The translations under genes were made by a program, and so were the position numbers. DNA of 64,000 bases from IMG/VR virus record IMGVR_UViG_3300028007_000001, positions 17,347 through 81,346 of that record; one strand, 5' to 3'. The DNA is from a virus. Below are positions 1 to 7,232 of the stretch, piece after piece. How positions within the stretch are numbered: the first letter of the stretch is position 1; each line of letters begins with the position of its first letter. Below the pieces are notes generated by a model that saw only the letters and a list, made by a program, of their open reading frames with translations, did not search any database and was not told where the DNA came from.

Positions 1-479
1 AGACCGAGACTGACCATCTTCTGCCACGTCTCGGTCGTGAACGTGTCCTTGGGGCTGACGGCTGGGGTGAGCAGACGCTTCCGAGCCATCTTTCGGAAAG
101 TGACAGGACGGATCTGGTAGAAGAGCGAGTACGCCCACTTCATGGCGTCATACTCCCCGACCGAGTTCCGACCGCACTGCACCATGTGGTATCGGAATGC
201 CTGGAAGAGATGCAGGAGGAATCGAGAGCGATCCCCCACGACGATCTCGGCCTGATCCTCGTCGGAGTAGGCGGGAGACCAATCCCACGCCGTGTACGCC
301 CCGCCGATGCGAACGACCGGCGCCGGGATCCCGTACGCCTTGGCCGCAACGTCACAGAACTCCTGACCCGCAACCTCTCGGTCTGCCGGGTCCATCCTGG
401 ACGGCTGAGAATCGGCCAGAGTACGAGCGGCCTCGACAACTGACTCTCGGATGTTTCGGAATGCGAGATGGAGCCGCAC
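1..479 (-). CDS. hypothetical protein, C-terminus beyond window
   Basis: An open leftward frame runs from a GTG at 479 off the left edge, giving at least 159 residues. The start is chosen because AAGGAG lies 8 nt upstream and a consensus promoter with operator sits at 519-547. The product is soluble with no signal peptide; I see W-D-W, a run of acidic residues and a later aromatic stretch (MKWAYSLFYQ) but recognise no family. It is the first gene of the unit driven by that promoter, downstream of the amidotransferase gene. Function unknown. Confidence 0.75.
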   Translation of the reverse strand, partial: MRLHLAFRNIRESVVEAARTLADSQPSRMDPADREVAGQEFCDVAAKAYGIPAPVVRIGGAYTAWDWSPAYSDEDQAEIVVGDRSRFLLHLFQAFRYHMVQCGRNSVGEYDAMKWAYSLFYQIRPVTFRKMARKRLLTPAVSPKDTFTTETWQKMVSLG

Positions 480-518
480 TTTCGGTTCTCCTTTTCAGTG
501 GAAGTTTCGGCTGGTATC

Positions 519-547
519 AGGATACCAGAAAGTTTCTGGTATGTCAA
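519..547 (-). promoter_or_regulatory. leftward promoter with 21-bp palindromic operator
   Basis: On the minus strand: TTGACA (547-542), a 17-nt spacer, TATCCT (524-519). Positions 522-542 form a perfect inverted repeat, ATACCAGAAA-G-TTTCTGGTAT, filling the spacer, so a bound repressor would occlude RNA polymerase. Its core GAAACTTTC recurs at other early promoters. It points at the gene starting at 479. Boxes and palindrome are seen directly; repressor control is inferred. Confidence 0.85.
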
Positions 548-566
548 GAGGAAATCTGGAAGGGGA

Positions 567-1667
567 CTAGCCGAGTGTGTCCCCTTCCAGAGAGGCAATG
601 AAGTCCTCGTATTCCTCCCGAGTAACGAGCATGTCTCCGATCCACATCATGTCTCCGCTGCTGTTTCCGTTCTGCTGAGCGGAAGAGCGTCGGTCTCGGA
701 TGCGGATGCCAGAACCGAGTTCGCCGTTCCGGGCTGCCTTGGCGGCACGCTGCCCGTAGTAGGCGCCCATCGTCAGGCTTACGTCCTTCGGAGTTTCGGA
801 ATCCTTCTTGCTCTTAGATCTGGGCTTGGGCTTCGGCTCTGCCTTGGAGACAGGAGTGCGATCGCCCATGATCAGTTGACGCTCCAAGACCTCCGAAGGA
901 GTCATTACCGGGTAACCCCTCGACTCGTACTCGAAATCCCAGGCCGGGATTTTGGACGTTCTCACCTTCGGTCGGAATCGGTAGCGATTCAGGATCCTCC
1001 CTTCTTTCACGACCAAGAGGCGGTTTTCCGAAACAACAGACACTGATTCGAACTCGATCTCGGGCTGCAAGTTCTCCAACGCCCGAGGGTTCGAAGCGAA
1101 CAGAAGGTTTCCTCTCTTCGTCCACCCGAGCGTGATCTGCCTGCCGTACGTTCTGGCGATGTGCAGAACGGCGGGGTTCGTGAGCCGGGTGTAGATGGTA
1201 ACCATCGACCCGTAGACCTTGCTCAACCCGCCAGTCGGACCCCACCTGTTGACGGCAGCGAAGATGGCCTCGCTGTCCACTTCGGTCTTCGGGTCGAACC
1301 GGCCTGTCTTCGCCAGGATCTCTTCGTGGTTGGAGATCACGCCGTTGTGAACGCCCACGATGTTCTGGTGAACGATCGGGTGGTTGTTCAGCATGTTCTG
1401 GGGAGAGCCGTGAGTGGCCCACCGAGTGTGGCCCACGACCCAACGAGGGTTCGTCTCAACCCCGGTGATCACGTTGTCGATCGCCTGGTCGGTGTCGGCT
1501 CGACCCCGGTGCTTTTCCACCGTCACGCCCTTGTCGGGCACGTACTGCATCCACCCGTAGGCGTGCGGGCCTTGGGCAACCGAGTCGATGAACATGAGAG
1601 CCATGATCTCGTACGTCGGAATGTCTTCCGGCTCGCCGCCGTAGCAGATCCCTAGAAGTCGACACAT
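567..1667 (-). CDS. class II glutamine amidotransferase (copy 1)
   Basis: A 366-residue N-terminal nucleophile (Ntn) glutaminase. It begins MCRLLGI, so Cys2 is the expected nucleophile once Met1 is removed. GHTRWATHG (about 108-116) and the following N-NHP and HNGVISN (about 143-149) match glutamine-binding and oxyanion motifs of the GATase_6/PurF-type fold. Such domains hydrolyse glutamine and hand ammonia to a partner. The partner is very probably the amidoligase encoded just upstream (stop 1687, 19-nt gap). The last roughly 120 residues are basic and low complexity and are absent from copy 2 (13137-13958). The substrate is unknown; it could act on cell wall, protein or a nucleotide. Confidence 0.88.
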   Translation of the reverse strand: MCRLLGICYGGEPEDIPTYEIMALMFIDSVAQGPHAYGWMQYVPDKGVTVEKHRGRADTDQAIDNVITGVETNPRWVVGHTRWATHGSPQNMLNNHPIVHQNIVGVHNGVISNHEEILAKTGRFDPKTEVDSEAIFAAVNRWGPTGGLSKVYGSMVTIYTRLTNPAVLHIARTYGRQITLGWTKRGNLLFASNPRALENLQPEIEFESVSVVSENRLLVVKEGRILNRYRFRPKVRTSKIPAWDFEYESRGYPVMTPSEVLERQLIMGDRTPVSKAEPKPKPRSKSKKDSETPKDVSLTMGAYYGQRAAKAARNGELGSGIRIRDRRSSAQQNGNSSGDMMWIGDMLVTREEYEDFIASLEGDTLG

Positions 1668-1686
1668 CTTTCGGATTCACCCCCTC

Positions 1687-2619
1687 TCAGAATGAGAACT
1701 GTGGAACGGAGCATCGCCAGCACACCTTCCTCAACAACTTCCAGTCCTCTTCGGACATGAGGATCTCGGTGTCCTGAACGTTTCCGTTTGGACCCCTCTT
1801 CTTGCTCTCCGTTCGGAGGATCTGCTGCAAGCGGAGGAAGACCGCCTTTTCGGAAACTGTACCCGCCCGCATGGAACCGAGCGGGTAGGAATTGGCAATC
1901 TTTCGGTAGTGGCCTCGCCGTGCGTCCTCCACGATGGCTACGCACAGAGCGATGTACGCCTGCACACGATCAGGGTTCACCGACGAGTTGAAATAGCGGA
2001 ACTCGATAGTGCCCCGGAAGAAGTACGAGTGGAGGTTGAGAGCCAGGTATCGAGAGACGCCGGGCTGGAAGACCCTCACGCCGTCTCGCATGTCGTGCCC
2101 ACCCTCCCACAACGAGAGGATGTCTGCCTCCGATTCGGCTGCTGCTGCCCTCTCGACAAGCCCCCGAGGAAGAGGCTGGGCGTACTGCCTTGCTCCGGGA
2201 CGGATTGTTTCCCATCCTGAAGAGGCAATGCGGTAGAGAGCGTCTTCGAACTTGTAGCAGAACCGCACGACCGACCCGAGTTGCCTCCCGGTGAAGTTCG
2301 TGCCGTTCTCGTTGCGAGCCTCCACGTGTACGTGGATACCGGCCGAGGCATGAGGACGGGCGCCTGCGTTCTGCAACGCAAGGACAGCCGTCGTCACTTG
2401 ATCTCGGTGGTCTGGGTGGTCGAAGAGTAGAGGCGGCGAGACCAGTTCTCCGCCACCCTCCACCGACCCGTCTCGCTTGACAGTCCAAGACGGAACGGAG
2501 GCTCCTGAGTCGTGACTGTGCGTGTGGTCGATCGTCTCCAGACCTGCGGCCCGGAGTGAAGCGATAACAGCGGAGAGATCACCTTGGAACTCGATCTCGA
2601 CGCCGAAACGTCTCGGCAT
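1687..2619 (-). CDS. amidoligase, glutamine-synthetase-like fold (copy 1)
   Basis: A 310-residue protein of the Amidoligase_2 type (COOH-NH2 ligase). It starts MPRRFGVEIEF, whose G-x-E-x-E is the metal/ATP-binding signature. SAGIHVHVEA (about 112-121), NLHSYFFRGTIEFR (about 196-209) and FNSSVNPDR follow. The predicted reaction is ATP-dependent amide bond formation, with ammonia from the amidotransferase next door. It starts at 2619 after the AAGGGGTAC leader, 41 nt from the promoter at 2660-2688. It resembles copy 2 (12209-13066) at roughly half of positions by eye but carries an insertion. Known comparative genomics (Iyer, Aravind and colleagues) links these two families; the phage substrate is unknown. 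Confidence 0.85.
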   Translation of the reverse strand: MPRRFGVEIEFQGDLSAVIASLRAAGLETIDHTHSHDSGASVPSWTVKRDGSVEGGGELVSPPLLFDHPDHRDQVTTAVLALQNAGARPHASAGIHVHVEARNENGTNFTGRQLGSVVRFCYKFEDALYRIASSGWETIRPGARQYAQPLPRGLVERAAAAESEADILSLWEGGHDMRDGVRVFQPGVSRYLALNLHSYFFRGTIEFRYFNSSVNPDRVQAYIALCVAIVEDARRGHYRKIANSYPLGSMRAGTVSEKAVFLRLQQILRTESKKRGPNGNVQDTEILMSEEDWKLLRKVCWRCSVPQFSF

Positions 2620-2659
2620 GATGTGTACCCCTTGTGCTTCCTACCTACCGATGCACGGC

Positions 2660-2688
2660 AGAATAGCAGAAACTTTCGGGTTTGTCAA
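2660..2688 (-). promoter_or_regulatory. leftward early promoter for amidoligase/amidotransferase unit
   Basis: Minus strand: TTGACA (2688-2683), 17-nt spacer, TATTCT (2665-2660). The spacer holds CCGAAAGTTTCTG, the same core as the operator at 522-542. It diverges from the promoter at 2748-2776, leaving a 60-bp control region between them. Confidence 0.85.
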
Positions 2689-2747
2689 GCCCGAAGTTCG
2701 GTGGCTGCCCGGCAGAGCGGGAGAAACCTAGCACGTGACCTGCGTAC

Positions 2748-2776
2748 TTGACAAATCAGAACGTTTCTGCTAAGGT
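2748..2776 (+). promoter_or_regulatory. rightward early promoter, probable leaderless transcript
   Basis: TTGACA (2748-2753), 17-nt spacer, TAAGGT (2771-2776). The spacer holds the near-palindrome CAGAACGTTTCTG. The next ATG is at 2783, about where transcription should begin, and no ribosome binding site precedes it, so the mRNA may be leaderless. Confidence 0.8.
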
Positions 2777-2782
2777 TCACGC

Positions 2783-2935
2783 ATGGCAGATTTCAAGGTG
2801 ACTCTGACCGTGGAAGTGGACGAGGATGTTGTGGACGATCCCAACACCAGCCTCGTAACCAACAAGATCCAGCAGGCTCTCGTTCTCTCTCTTCCGCACG
2901 GATGGAACTTCTTCGACTTGGAGGTCGAGCGGTGA
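2783..2935 (+). CDS. small acidic hypothetical protein
   Basis: A 50-residue protein beginning MADFKVTLTVEVDEDV. An alternating beta-like N-terminus is followed by a predicted helix and an HGWNFFDLEVE tail. It is the first gene after the promoter at 2748 and is probably translated from a leaderless mRNA. Its stop overlaps the GTG of the next gene (GTGA), which supports it as a real coupled gene. Family not recognised. Confidence 0.7.
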   Translation: MADFKVTLTVEVDEDVVDDPNTSLVTNKIQQALVLSLPHGWNFFDLEVER

Positions 2936-3084
2936 GCAAATGTCGTGACTGCGGCAAGCCCAAAGAGGTAGACGGCTACCGGCTCTGCGAAGAATGCTCC
3001 GAAGCCAGGTACGAGGCGCAGCGTGACTACCTGGCCGACCAGGAGTTCGAACTCCGTCGTGAGCGACGGGTCTTCGGAGACTGA
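2932..3084 (+). CDS. small zinc-ribbon protein
   Basis: A 50-residue protein (GTG start overlapping the previous stop) with two C-x2-C knuckles: CRDC near residues 4-7 and CEEC near 19-22. A charged helical tail follows. A treble-clef or rubredoxin-like zinc ribbon is likely. Many such mini zinc proteins occur in this window. The specific role is unknown. Confidence 0.7.
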   Translation: MSKCRDCGKPKEVDGYRLCEECSEARYEAQRDYLADQEFELRRERRVFGD

Positions 3085-3153
3085 GAACGATTCCTCACCC
3101 AAGATCTGAGCGGGGTAGCATTTCGTCGGAGCACCCTCCCGCCCAGTGCAAGC

Positions 3154-3195
3154 GGGGTCGGGACCAGGGAGTCGAATCCCTGGCATCCCGGCCCC
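3154..3195 (+). other. long stable stem-loop between genes
   Basis: GGGGTCGGG and CCAGGG (3154-3169) pair with CCCTGG and CCCGGCCCC (3178-3195) around the loop AGTCGAAT. That is 15 pairs with one G-U and a small internal loop. There is no T-run, so it is not a classical terminator. The loop resembles a tRNA T-loop, but no proper D, anticodon or acceptor stems exist. It may be a processing or mRNA-stability element. Confidence 0.6.
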
Positions 3196-3214
3196 GTTTC
3201 GCTATTCTCCGGCC

Positions 3215-3472
3215 ATGTCCGATCGGGCGATCTTCGGAGAGCATGTCTCGTCCCGAGAGTCCATTCCCTATTTCGGAAAGAATCGGGTCTGCTCTGCCGA
3301 AGGGTGCAACACGTCGCTGAGCCAATACAACCCCAGCGACAGATGCTCTCTGCATCGACGCTCGACCCTGACTCGGGGCGTCAAACTTCGGTCAACTTCC
3401 GGTCAGGGTCGGTCTCGATCTACGAACAGATCAGCCCGAACCAAGACCAAGGATTCCAAGAAACGTACGTAG
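3215..3472 (+). CDS. small zinc-finger-like basic protein
   Basis: 85 residues. CSAEGC and DRCSLH (about residues 26-47) form a possible C-x4-C...C-x2-H zinc site. The C-terminal 35 residues are Arg/Lys/Ser/Thr-rich, suggesting nucleic-acid binding. The start ATG lacks a clear ribosome binding site; TATTCT ends 6 nt before it, so a leaderless start is possible but its -35 is poor. Family unknown. Confidence 0.55.
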   Translation: MSDRAIFGEHVSSRESIPYFGKNRVCSAEGCNTSLSQYNPSDRCSLHRRSTLTRGVKLRSTSGQGRSRSTNRSARTKTKDSKKRT

Positions 3473-3592
3473 GTATCCGAAACCGAAAGTCCTGGTCAGA
3501 GGCTATTTCAGGTTTCGGAGTTTGACGAGAGTTCGACAGGTGGGGGTCCGTAGGTGCCTATCCTTGGGTGAACCGACCCAGGAGAGCCTGCG

Positions 3593-4240
3593 ATGCCGAA
3601 GGGCAAGACTCGATCCAGCCTGAGCCTTCGTGAGCGCCGAGAGCAGGCGTTCCGAATGTACGAGCAGGGCTACACGCCCACCGAGGTAGCCAAGGAACTC
3701 CGGGTGTCTCGGGCGACGGCCCACACGTACAAGAAGAAGTACGAAGAGTCGATCGAGGAAGAGGCTCGACTCCATCCCGGCCTCATGCGGGATGTGCTTG
3801 CCAACACGATCCGGAGCCTCCGGGAACTCGATCGCATCCGTGCTGACGCCTGGAAGCGGCTGAACGAGAAGAGGGTCCACAAGTACGTGGAGTGCCCGGA
3901 CTGCGGATCTGACTTCGACGTGGTGGTTCGTGAGCCTGCGAGCGACCAGAGCCGGGTGCAGTATCACAACGTTCTGATCCGAGCGCAGGAGCAGAGGGCC
4001 AAACTCTTCGGCGTCCTGGGGGTGAAGCAGGAAGTCTTCGTGATGATCACCCAGGTCAAGTTGGTGCAAGACCGGATCCTCAACTTCTTGCAGAACAACC
4101 TCTGCCCTCACGATCGAGAGAACCTAGAACGTTTCCTTCTTTCGGATCCTGAGATCGTGGCCTACATGGCGAGTCCGGGATACATCGACGCCGAGGTCGT
4201 AGGCGAGATCGCTGCGGAATCCGAATTCGGATCTGAGTAG
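3593..4240 (+). CDS. HTH protein, possible terminase small subunit
   Basis: 215 residues starting after a CAGGAG site. Residues about 13-45 (RREQAFRMYEQGYTPTEVAKEL and the following RVSRATAHTYKKKY) form a classic helix-turn-helix. A charged helical region follows, with C-x2-C at about 101-104 in ECPDCGSDF, then a helical C-terminus. N-terminal HTH plus helical oligomerisation region resembles small terminase subunits, although the large subunit lies 16 kb away. A transcription regulator is the alternative. The 3' end contains the palindrome ATCCGAATTCGGAT (4219-4232). Confidence 0.6.
   Translation: MPKGKTRSSLSLRERREQAFRMYEQGYTPTEVAKELRVSRATAHTYKKKYEESIEEEARLHPGLMRDVLANTIRSLRELDRIRADAWKRLNEKRVHKYVECPDCGSDFDVVVREPASDQSRVQYHNVLIRAQEQRAKLFGVLGVKQEVFVMITQVKLVQDRILNFLQNNLCPHDRENLERFLLSDPEIVAYMASPGYIDAEVVGEIAAESEFGSE
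4219..4232. repeat. genome-repeated palindrome ATCCGAATTCGGAT (coding copy)
   Basis: A member of the TCCGAATTCGGA palindrome family, here in the last codons of the HTH gene just before the bidirectional terminator. Further copies lie at 5372, 10991, 11028, 12037, 14029 and 49649 (core positions). Confidence 0.8.
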
Positions 4241-4252
4241 TGGGGTAAAGAA

Positions 4253-4290
4253 GAGACCCCTCCCGAGGTCGTGGGTTCGGGAGGGGTCTC
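4253..4290. terminator. bidirectional terminator hairpin
   Basis: GAGACCCCTCCCGA (4253-4266) pairs perfectly with TCGGGAGGGGTCTC (4277-4290): 14 bp with a 10-nt loop. It lies between the rightward HTH gene and the converging leftward unit ending at 4385. There is no long T-run on either side, but position and stability fit a terminator for both. Confidence 0.75.
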
Positions 4291-4384
4291 AGTGGTGGCG
4301 CCGTAGGAAGGTGGTGCGGAGAGGAAGGGGTACGCAACCTCACTTCCACCTTCCTTGCCGAACAGCCCCGAGTGACACCTTACA

Positions 4385-4621
4385 TCAATCGAGCGCCGAG
4401 GGAAGACCCTCGCCAGGAATTTCGGATTCTTCCACCATCCGACCGTAGTGGCGAGCGGCTCGCATCACTCGACGGCACAGCAGGACGAGCCAGAACGACC
4501 CCCACGCCACCGCCCCGAAGGTGTAGAGGGGATTGATCGAGAACGCCACCGCCAGGATGGCGATCCCCACGATCAGCCCGAAGACTGCTGCTACGCCCCC
4601 GGCTAGGGCTAGAACTCCCAT
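4385..4621 (-). CDS. small membrane protein with two TM helices
   Basis: 78 residues. Two hydrophobic segments (about 3-29 and 34-50) are separated by a short polar turn, and followed by RRVMRAARHYGR, which should lie in the cytoplasm. GGGAG precedes the ATG. It is the last gene of a leftward three-gene unit and abuts the upstream stop at 4623. Function unknown. Confidence 0.7.
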   Translation of the reverse strand: MGVLALAGGVAAVFGLIVGIAILAVAFSINPLYTFGAVAWGSFWLVLLCRRVMRAARHYGRMVEESEIPGEGLPSALD

Positions 4622-4622
4622 G

Positions 4623-4922
4623 TCACGCTCCCGTTTCCTCCATCTGGGTCAGGAAGTCGCACAGGGCATCCACTTCCGCCTGCACGCACTCCTTGACTCG
4701 CTCTTCGGACTGTCGGAACCTGCGGGCGGCGTCGTACGTACTTTCGGAAGACGCCTCCCGGTTGGCCCTCACTCGATGTAGTTCCAACTGCGCTCTCGCC
4801 ATCTCTTCGATGGCCTGAGACGTAGTGGTTCGGAGTTCCATCAACTGACGGGCGAACTGACCGCCCTCCGAGTCCAAGAACTCTTGGACGGACTGATCGA
4901 ACTCGTCGTCTTCCTCGGGCAT
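4623..4922 (-). CDS. coiled-coil hypothetical protein
   Basis: 99 residues, strongly acidic N-terminus (MPEEDDEFDQ), then a long amphipathic helix rich in Glu, Arg and Ala with two Cys near residues 79 and 87. The ATG follows GGGAGGGG. It is the middle gene of the leftward unit between an HTH protein and a membrane protein. No family recognised. Confidence 0.7.
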   Translation of the reverse strand: MPEEDDEFDQSVQEFLDSEGGQFARQLMELRTTTSQAIEEMARAQLELHRVRANREASSESTYDAARRFRQSEERVKECVQAEVDALCDFLTQMEETGA

Positions 4923-4960
4923 GGCAACCCCTCCCTGCGTAGTAGGTACGTAGGGAGAGG

Positions 4961-5227
4961 TTACCTGCGGGTGGTGGTCCGTCGTGAGGAACCCGAGCCG
5001 TTGTTCTGGGCCTGCTCTTCACGTACCTGACGGAGAATCTGCGACACCCGGATTTCCGAAAGTCCGGAGATGTCTGCGATCTCACGGTAGGTCAGCCCGG
5101 CGTTGAATGCCTTGAGCATCCCCTTGAAGAACTTGCGGCGACTTCTCTCGGCTCTGGCCTCGTCTCGGCTTCGAACTGCGCTGAGTTCGGTGAGACGCTG
5201 CCGAGCGGTCTCCTTGCGGTTCGGCAT
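4961..5227 (-). CDS. small HTH DNA-binding protein
   Basis: 88 residues starting at the ATG preceded by AGGGAG. An upstream in-frame start exists at 5278 but lacks such a site. A basic N-terminal helix precedes the helix-turn-helix LTYREIADISGLSEIRVSQI (about 45-64), resembling sigma region 4 or LuxR-type HTHs. The tail is Arg/Thr-rich. As first gene of the leftward unit, divergent from the structured region at 5471, it is a candidate regulator of the early operators. This role is inferred from position only. Confidence 0.75.
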   Translation of the reverse strand: MPNRKETARQRLTELSAVRSRDEARAERSRRKFFKGMLKAFNAGLTYREIADISGLSEIRVSQILRQVREEQAQNNGSGSSRRTTTRR

Positions 5228-5320
5228 CTGCGTGCTCCCTGATTGGCTGCTCGTCTTCAGTTTCTCACATCTCGTCATCCGGATCCAGTTGAAAGTAGAT
5301 CCGTAGAGAGGATGCTATGC

Positions 5321-5349
5321 ACCATACCAAACTATCGGAACTTTGTCAA
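5321..5349 (-). promoter_or_regulatory. leftward promoter for HTH/coiled-coil/membrane unit
   Basis: Minus strand: TTGACA (5349-5344), 17-nt spacer AAGTTCCGATAGTTTGG, TATGGT (5326-5321). It diverges from the promoter at 5437-5465. Confidence 0.85.
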
Positions 5350-5371
5350 GCGAGACTTTCCGAAACCGATT

Positions 5372-5383
5372 TCCGAATTCGGA
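5372..5383. repeat. genome-repeated palindrome TCCGAATTCGGA
   Basis: A perfect 12-bp palindrome between the divergent promoters at 5321-5349 and 5437-5465. Four more copies lie in promoter-rich gaps. Each arm is the genome-abundant word TTCGGA. Confidence 0.85.
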
Positions 5384-5436
5384 TATGGGTACGGGCGGGA
5401 GCGCCAGGTCCGAGTTTCCGAATGTCCGATTGCCTC

Positions 5437-5465
5437 TTGACACACGGAGAACATTCCTATATAGT
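5437..5465 (+). promoter_or_regulatory. consensus promoter upstream of the structured region
   Basis: TTGACA (5437-5442), exactly 17 nt, TATAGT (5460-5465): one of the best sigma-70-type matches in the window. Transcription should begin near 5472. The spacer lacks the AAACTTT palindrome found at the sister promoters, so it may escape the same repressor. Confidence 0.88.
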
Positions 5466-5470
5466 GAAGC

Positions 5471-5904
5471 CACTTGCTAGCCACGCCCCACCGAACCCTC
5501 TCTACTCCACTCGGGAGGGGAAGCCGGGAACACCGGGGAAGGGTGGAACGAAGCAGATCCTCTAGGTATCCGTGGCTCACTGCCGACAGAGGTCGGTGCA
5601 AGGGAGAGAGGCGCTGGACTCAAAAGCAGTCCAGTCCTCTCTCCCAGCACCGGGAACGTCGTTCGGGCGACGTAAAACAGGGGTTAGGCCCGAAGCGGTA
5701 TCCGAAAGGTTACGTCCCGAAAAACCGAACAAGGTGGCGTGGAGTGGGAGCGTCACCGAATCTCTGGCGGAATCCCACCCGGCAGAGAGAGAGTTCGGAA
5801 GCATCCTGCTAGGTCAGCCGGGCGGTCTAGCAGGTCAGGTTTATGTTCCGGCGAGGGAGTTGCCCGACCCCAGAAGAAAGGAGCGACGGCTCCATCGGGC
5901 ACTC
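5471..5904 (+). ncRNA. large structured RNA or long structured leader, family unknown
   Basis: About 430 nt without a convincing gene but with nested helices. AGCCACG 5479-5485/5571-5577 encloses CCCACC 5487-5492/5541-5546, a 7-bp hairpin 5496-5519 and CCGG 5524-5536. The strongest hairpin stacks CGGTGC 5594-5599/5647-5652, ten pairs 5602-5611/5636-5645 and seven pairs 5614-5620/5628-5634. Others: ACGTCG 5656-5673; GGTGGCGT 5733-5740/5750-5757; TCTCTG 5761-5766/5783-5788; CCTGCTAG 5805-5834; GAGT-GCCCGA 5857-5867/5895-5904 around GGAGC 5880-5893. Loop GTGGGA (5744-5749) complements loop TCCCAC (5773-5778), a likely kissing contact. No tmRNA features. It ends 22 nt before the next ATG, so it may be trans-acting or a cis leader. 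Confidence 0.7.
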
Positions 5905-5926
5905 AAAATTCCGAAAGGGGTACGGT

Positions 5927-6829
5927 ATGACTCGCACGGACGTTCACGCTCCGAGCAACTTCGATCCTGCTGACTACGAGTACGTCACGTGGTTCTACAA
6001 GGGCGAGTGCCCGCAGTTGATTGAGGGCGAACTTCGATTTTCGGATCGTCGTGAGCAGGCCGAGCGTCTGCTTTCCGAAAGTGCGTTCCGGGGCAACTAC
6101 GCCAACCGAGGGAACTGCGATCACTGCGGCGCCTACTTCCTCTGGGTCACGGTGTGGCGTCACCGCCCGACCAACCAGCACATCGCTGTGGGCGAGATCT
6201 GCGCCTCCGAACGTTTCTCTCTGCCTAGCCGGGTGGCTTTCGAGTTGAAGTACGCCCGAGACCGGGTGGCCGAGGCTCGTCAGCGGGAGCGCCGCTACTC
6301 CGAAGTGGTGGAGTGGATGCAGAACGAGTGCCCCGACCTGATCCCGATCCTCAGTCGAGAGAACATCGAGGATCACCCTGCTTTCGGAAATTCGTTCGTT
6401 GCTGACGTTCGTCGGCGGCTGTGGCAGTACGGCCCGCCTCTGACCGAGCGGCAGGTTGCGGCTCTTCGGAGTGCGAAGCAACGCTCCGAGTCTGTCCAGC
6501 AGGAGCGTGAGGAAGAGACATACGTCCCTACGCCTCTTGGCCGCACGACGTTCGAAGGGGTCGTGGTCAAGACCGATACCAAGGAAAGCGACTACGGCAT
6601 TCGGCACACGATGATCGTGAAGGTCGAGCAGGGCGAAGGCGTGTGGCTCTGCTACGTCACCATTCCGAACTCCATCCTTGGGGTGGGTCGTGGAGACCGT
6701 GTGCGTCTAACCGCCAAGATCGAGCGGGGTCGTGACGAACATTTCGGATTCGGAAAGCGACCGACCCAAGCCGTGGTCGTGGCCCGAGCAGAAGAGGAAC
6801 GAGCGGTTTCTGCTTCTGCACTTGACTAA
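5927..6829 (+). CDS. hypothetical protein, zinc knuckle plus beta-rich C-terminus
   Basis: 300 residues, started at the ATG after GAAAGGGGTACGGT. An upstream in-frame ATG at 5843 would overlap the structured RNA and is rejected. GNCDHCGAYF and GEICASERF (about 65-91) supply C-x2-C...C. A helical middle follows, and the last roughly 90 residues (from RTTFEGVVVKTDT) look like an OB-fold-type barrel. Zinc knuckle plus possible OB fold hints at nucleic-acid binding. It is the first gene after the structured RNA; its stop overlaps the promoter at 6822. Confidence 0.75.
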   Translation: MTRTDVHAPSNFDPADYEYVTWFYKGECPQLIEGELRFSDRREQAERLLSESAFRGNYANRGNCDHCGAYFLWVTVWRHRPTNQHIAVGEICASERFSLPSRVAFELKYARDRVAEARQRERRYSEVVEWMQNECPDLIPILSRENIEDHPAFGNSFVADVRRRLWQYGPPLTERQVAALRSAKQRSESVQQEREEETYVPTPLGRTTFEGVVVKTDTKESDYGIRHTMIVKVEQGEGVWLCYVTIPNSILGVGRGDRVRLTAKIERGRDEHFGFGKRPTQAVVVARAEEERAVSASALD

Positions 6830-6850
6830 TCACAAACTTTGTGATATAGT
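6822..6850 (+). promoter_or_regulatory. early promoter with 15-bp palindromic operator
   Basis: TTGACT (6822-6827), 17-nt spacer, TATAGT (6845-6850). The spacer contains the perfect palindrome TCACAAA-C-TTTGTGA (6830-6844), and the -10 is followed by ATAGTCTGCTATGG. The promoter overlaps the end of the preceding gene and serves the gene at 6879. Confidence 0.88.
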
Positions 6851-6878
6851 CTGCTATGGTCGTGAGAAAGGGGTACAC

Positions 6879-7232
6879 GTGAATCAGTACGAGGTTGGCG
6901 CCATCCTCCGGGTGAAGGCCAGGAGCGAGCAGGACGCTGTGGATACCGTTCATGGCGCCATCGACCGGGCCAGCCACCTTGACGACGGGACCGGACTTGT
7001 CGACGGTGTTGCGTACCGTCCGATTCCGGGTGCCAAGGTAATCGTGTTCCAGTGGAACACCGATCACGGCGAGTGCTACGAGTGCGGGCGCCCGGCTGCG
7101 TTCATGGTGGTCGACGCCGCCGCCCCTCGCCAGTACGACCCGTCATACCCCTACAACCTTCGCTGTGCCTTGTGTGCTGCCAACAACGCAGCAGACGGCG
7201 AGACCATCCGACGAATCCGGGAGGAAGCATGA
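6879..7232 (+). CDS. zinc-ribbon hypothetical protein
   Basis: 117 residues. The GTG start follows the GAAAGGGGTACAC leader. Residues about 68-71 (CYEC) and 105-108 (CALC) form a C-x2-C...C-x2-C site flanking a proline/tyrosine-rich stretch. The N-terminal half is alpha/beta. The stop overlaps the next start (ATGA), so it is translationally coupled. Function unknown. Confidence 0.75.
   Translation: MNQYEVGAILRVKARSEQDAVDTVHGAIDRASHLDDGTGLVDGVAYRPIPGAKVIVFQWNTDHGECYECGRPAAFMVVDAAAPRQYDPSYPYNLRCALCAANNAADGETIRRIREEA

Noticed and set aside
3105-3200. Possible tRNA around the 3154-3195 hairpin
   Set aside because: Only a T-loop-like sequence is present; D-stem and anticodon stem have mismatches and the acceptor ends are misplaced.
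3473-3592. Promoter for the HTH gene at 3593
   Set aside because: TTGACG and TATCCT are present but their spacing is wrong; no confident pair.
5471-5904. tmRNA or tRNA
   Set aside because: No 5'/3' tRNA halves, no TTCGA T-arm and no tag ending in ALAA; the Leu-CAA-like arm has a 4-nt insertion.
5843-5926. Earlier start (ATG 5843) for the gene at 5927
   Set aside because: Lies within the structured RNA, lacks the leader used by sister genes, and the extension is low-quality sequence.
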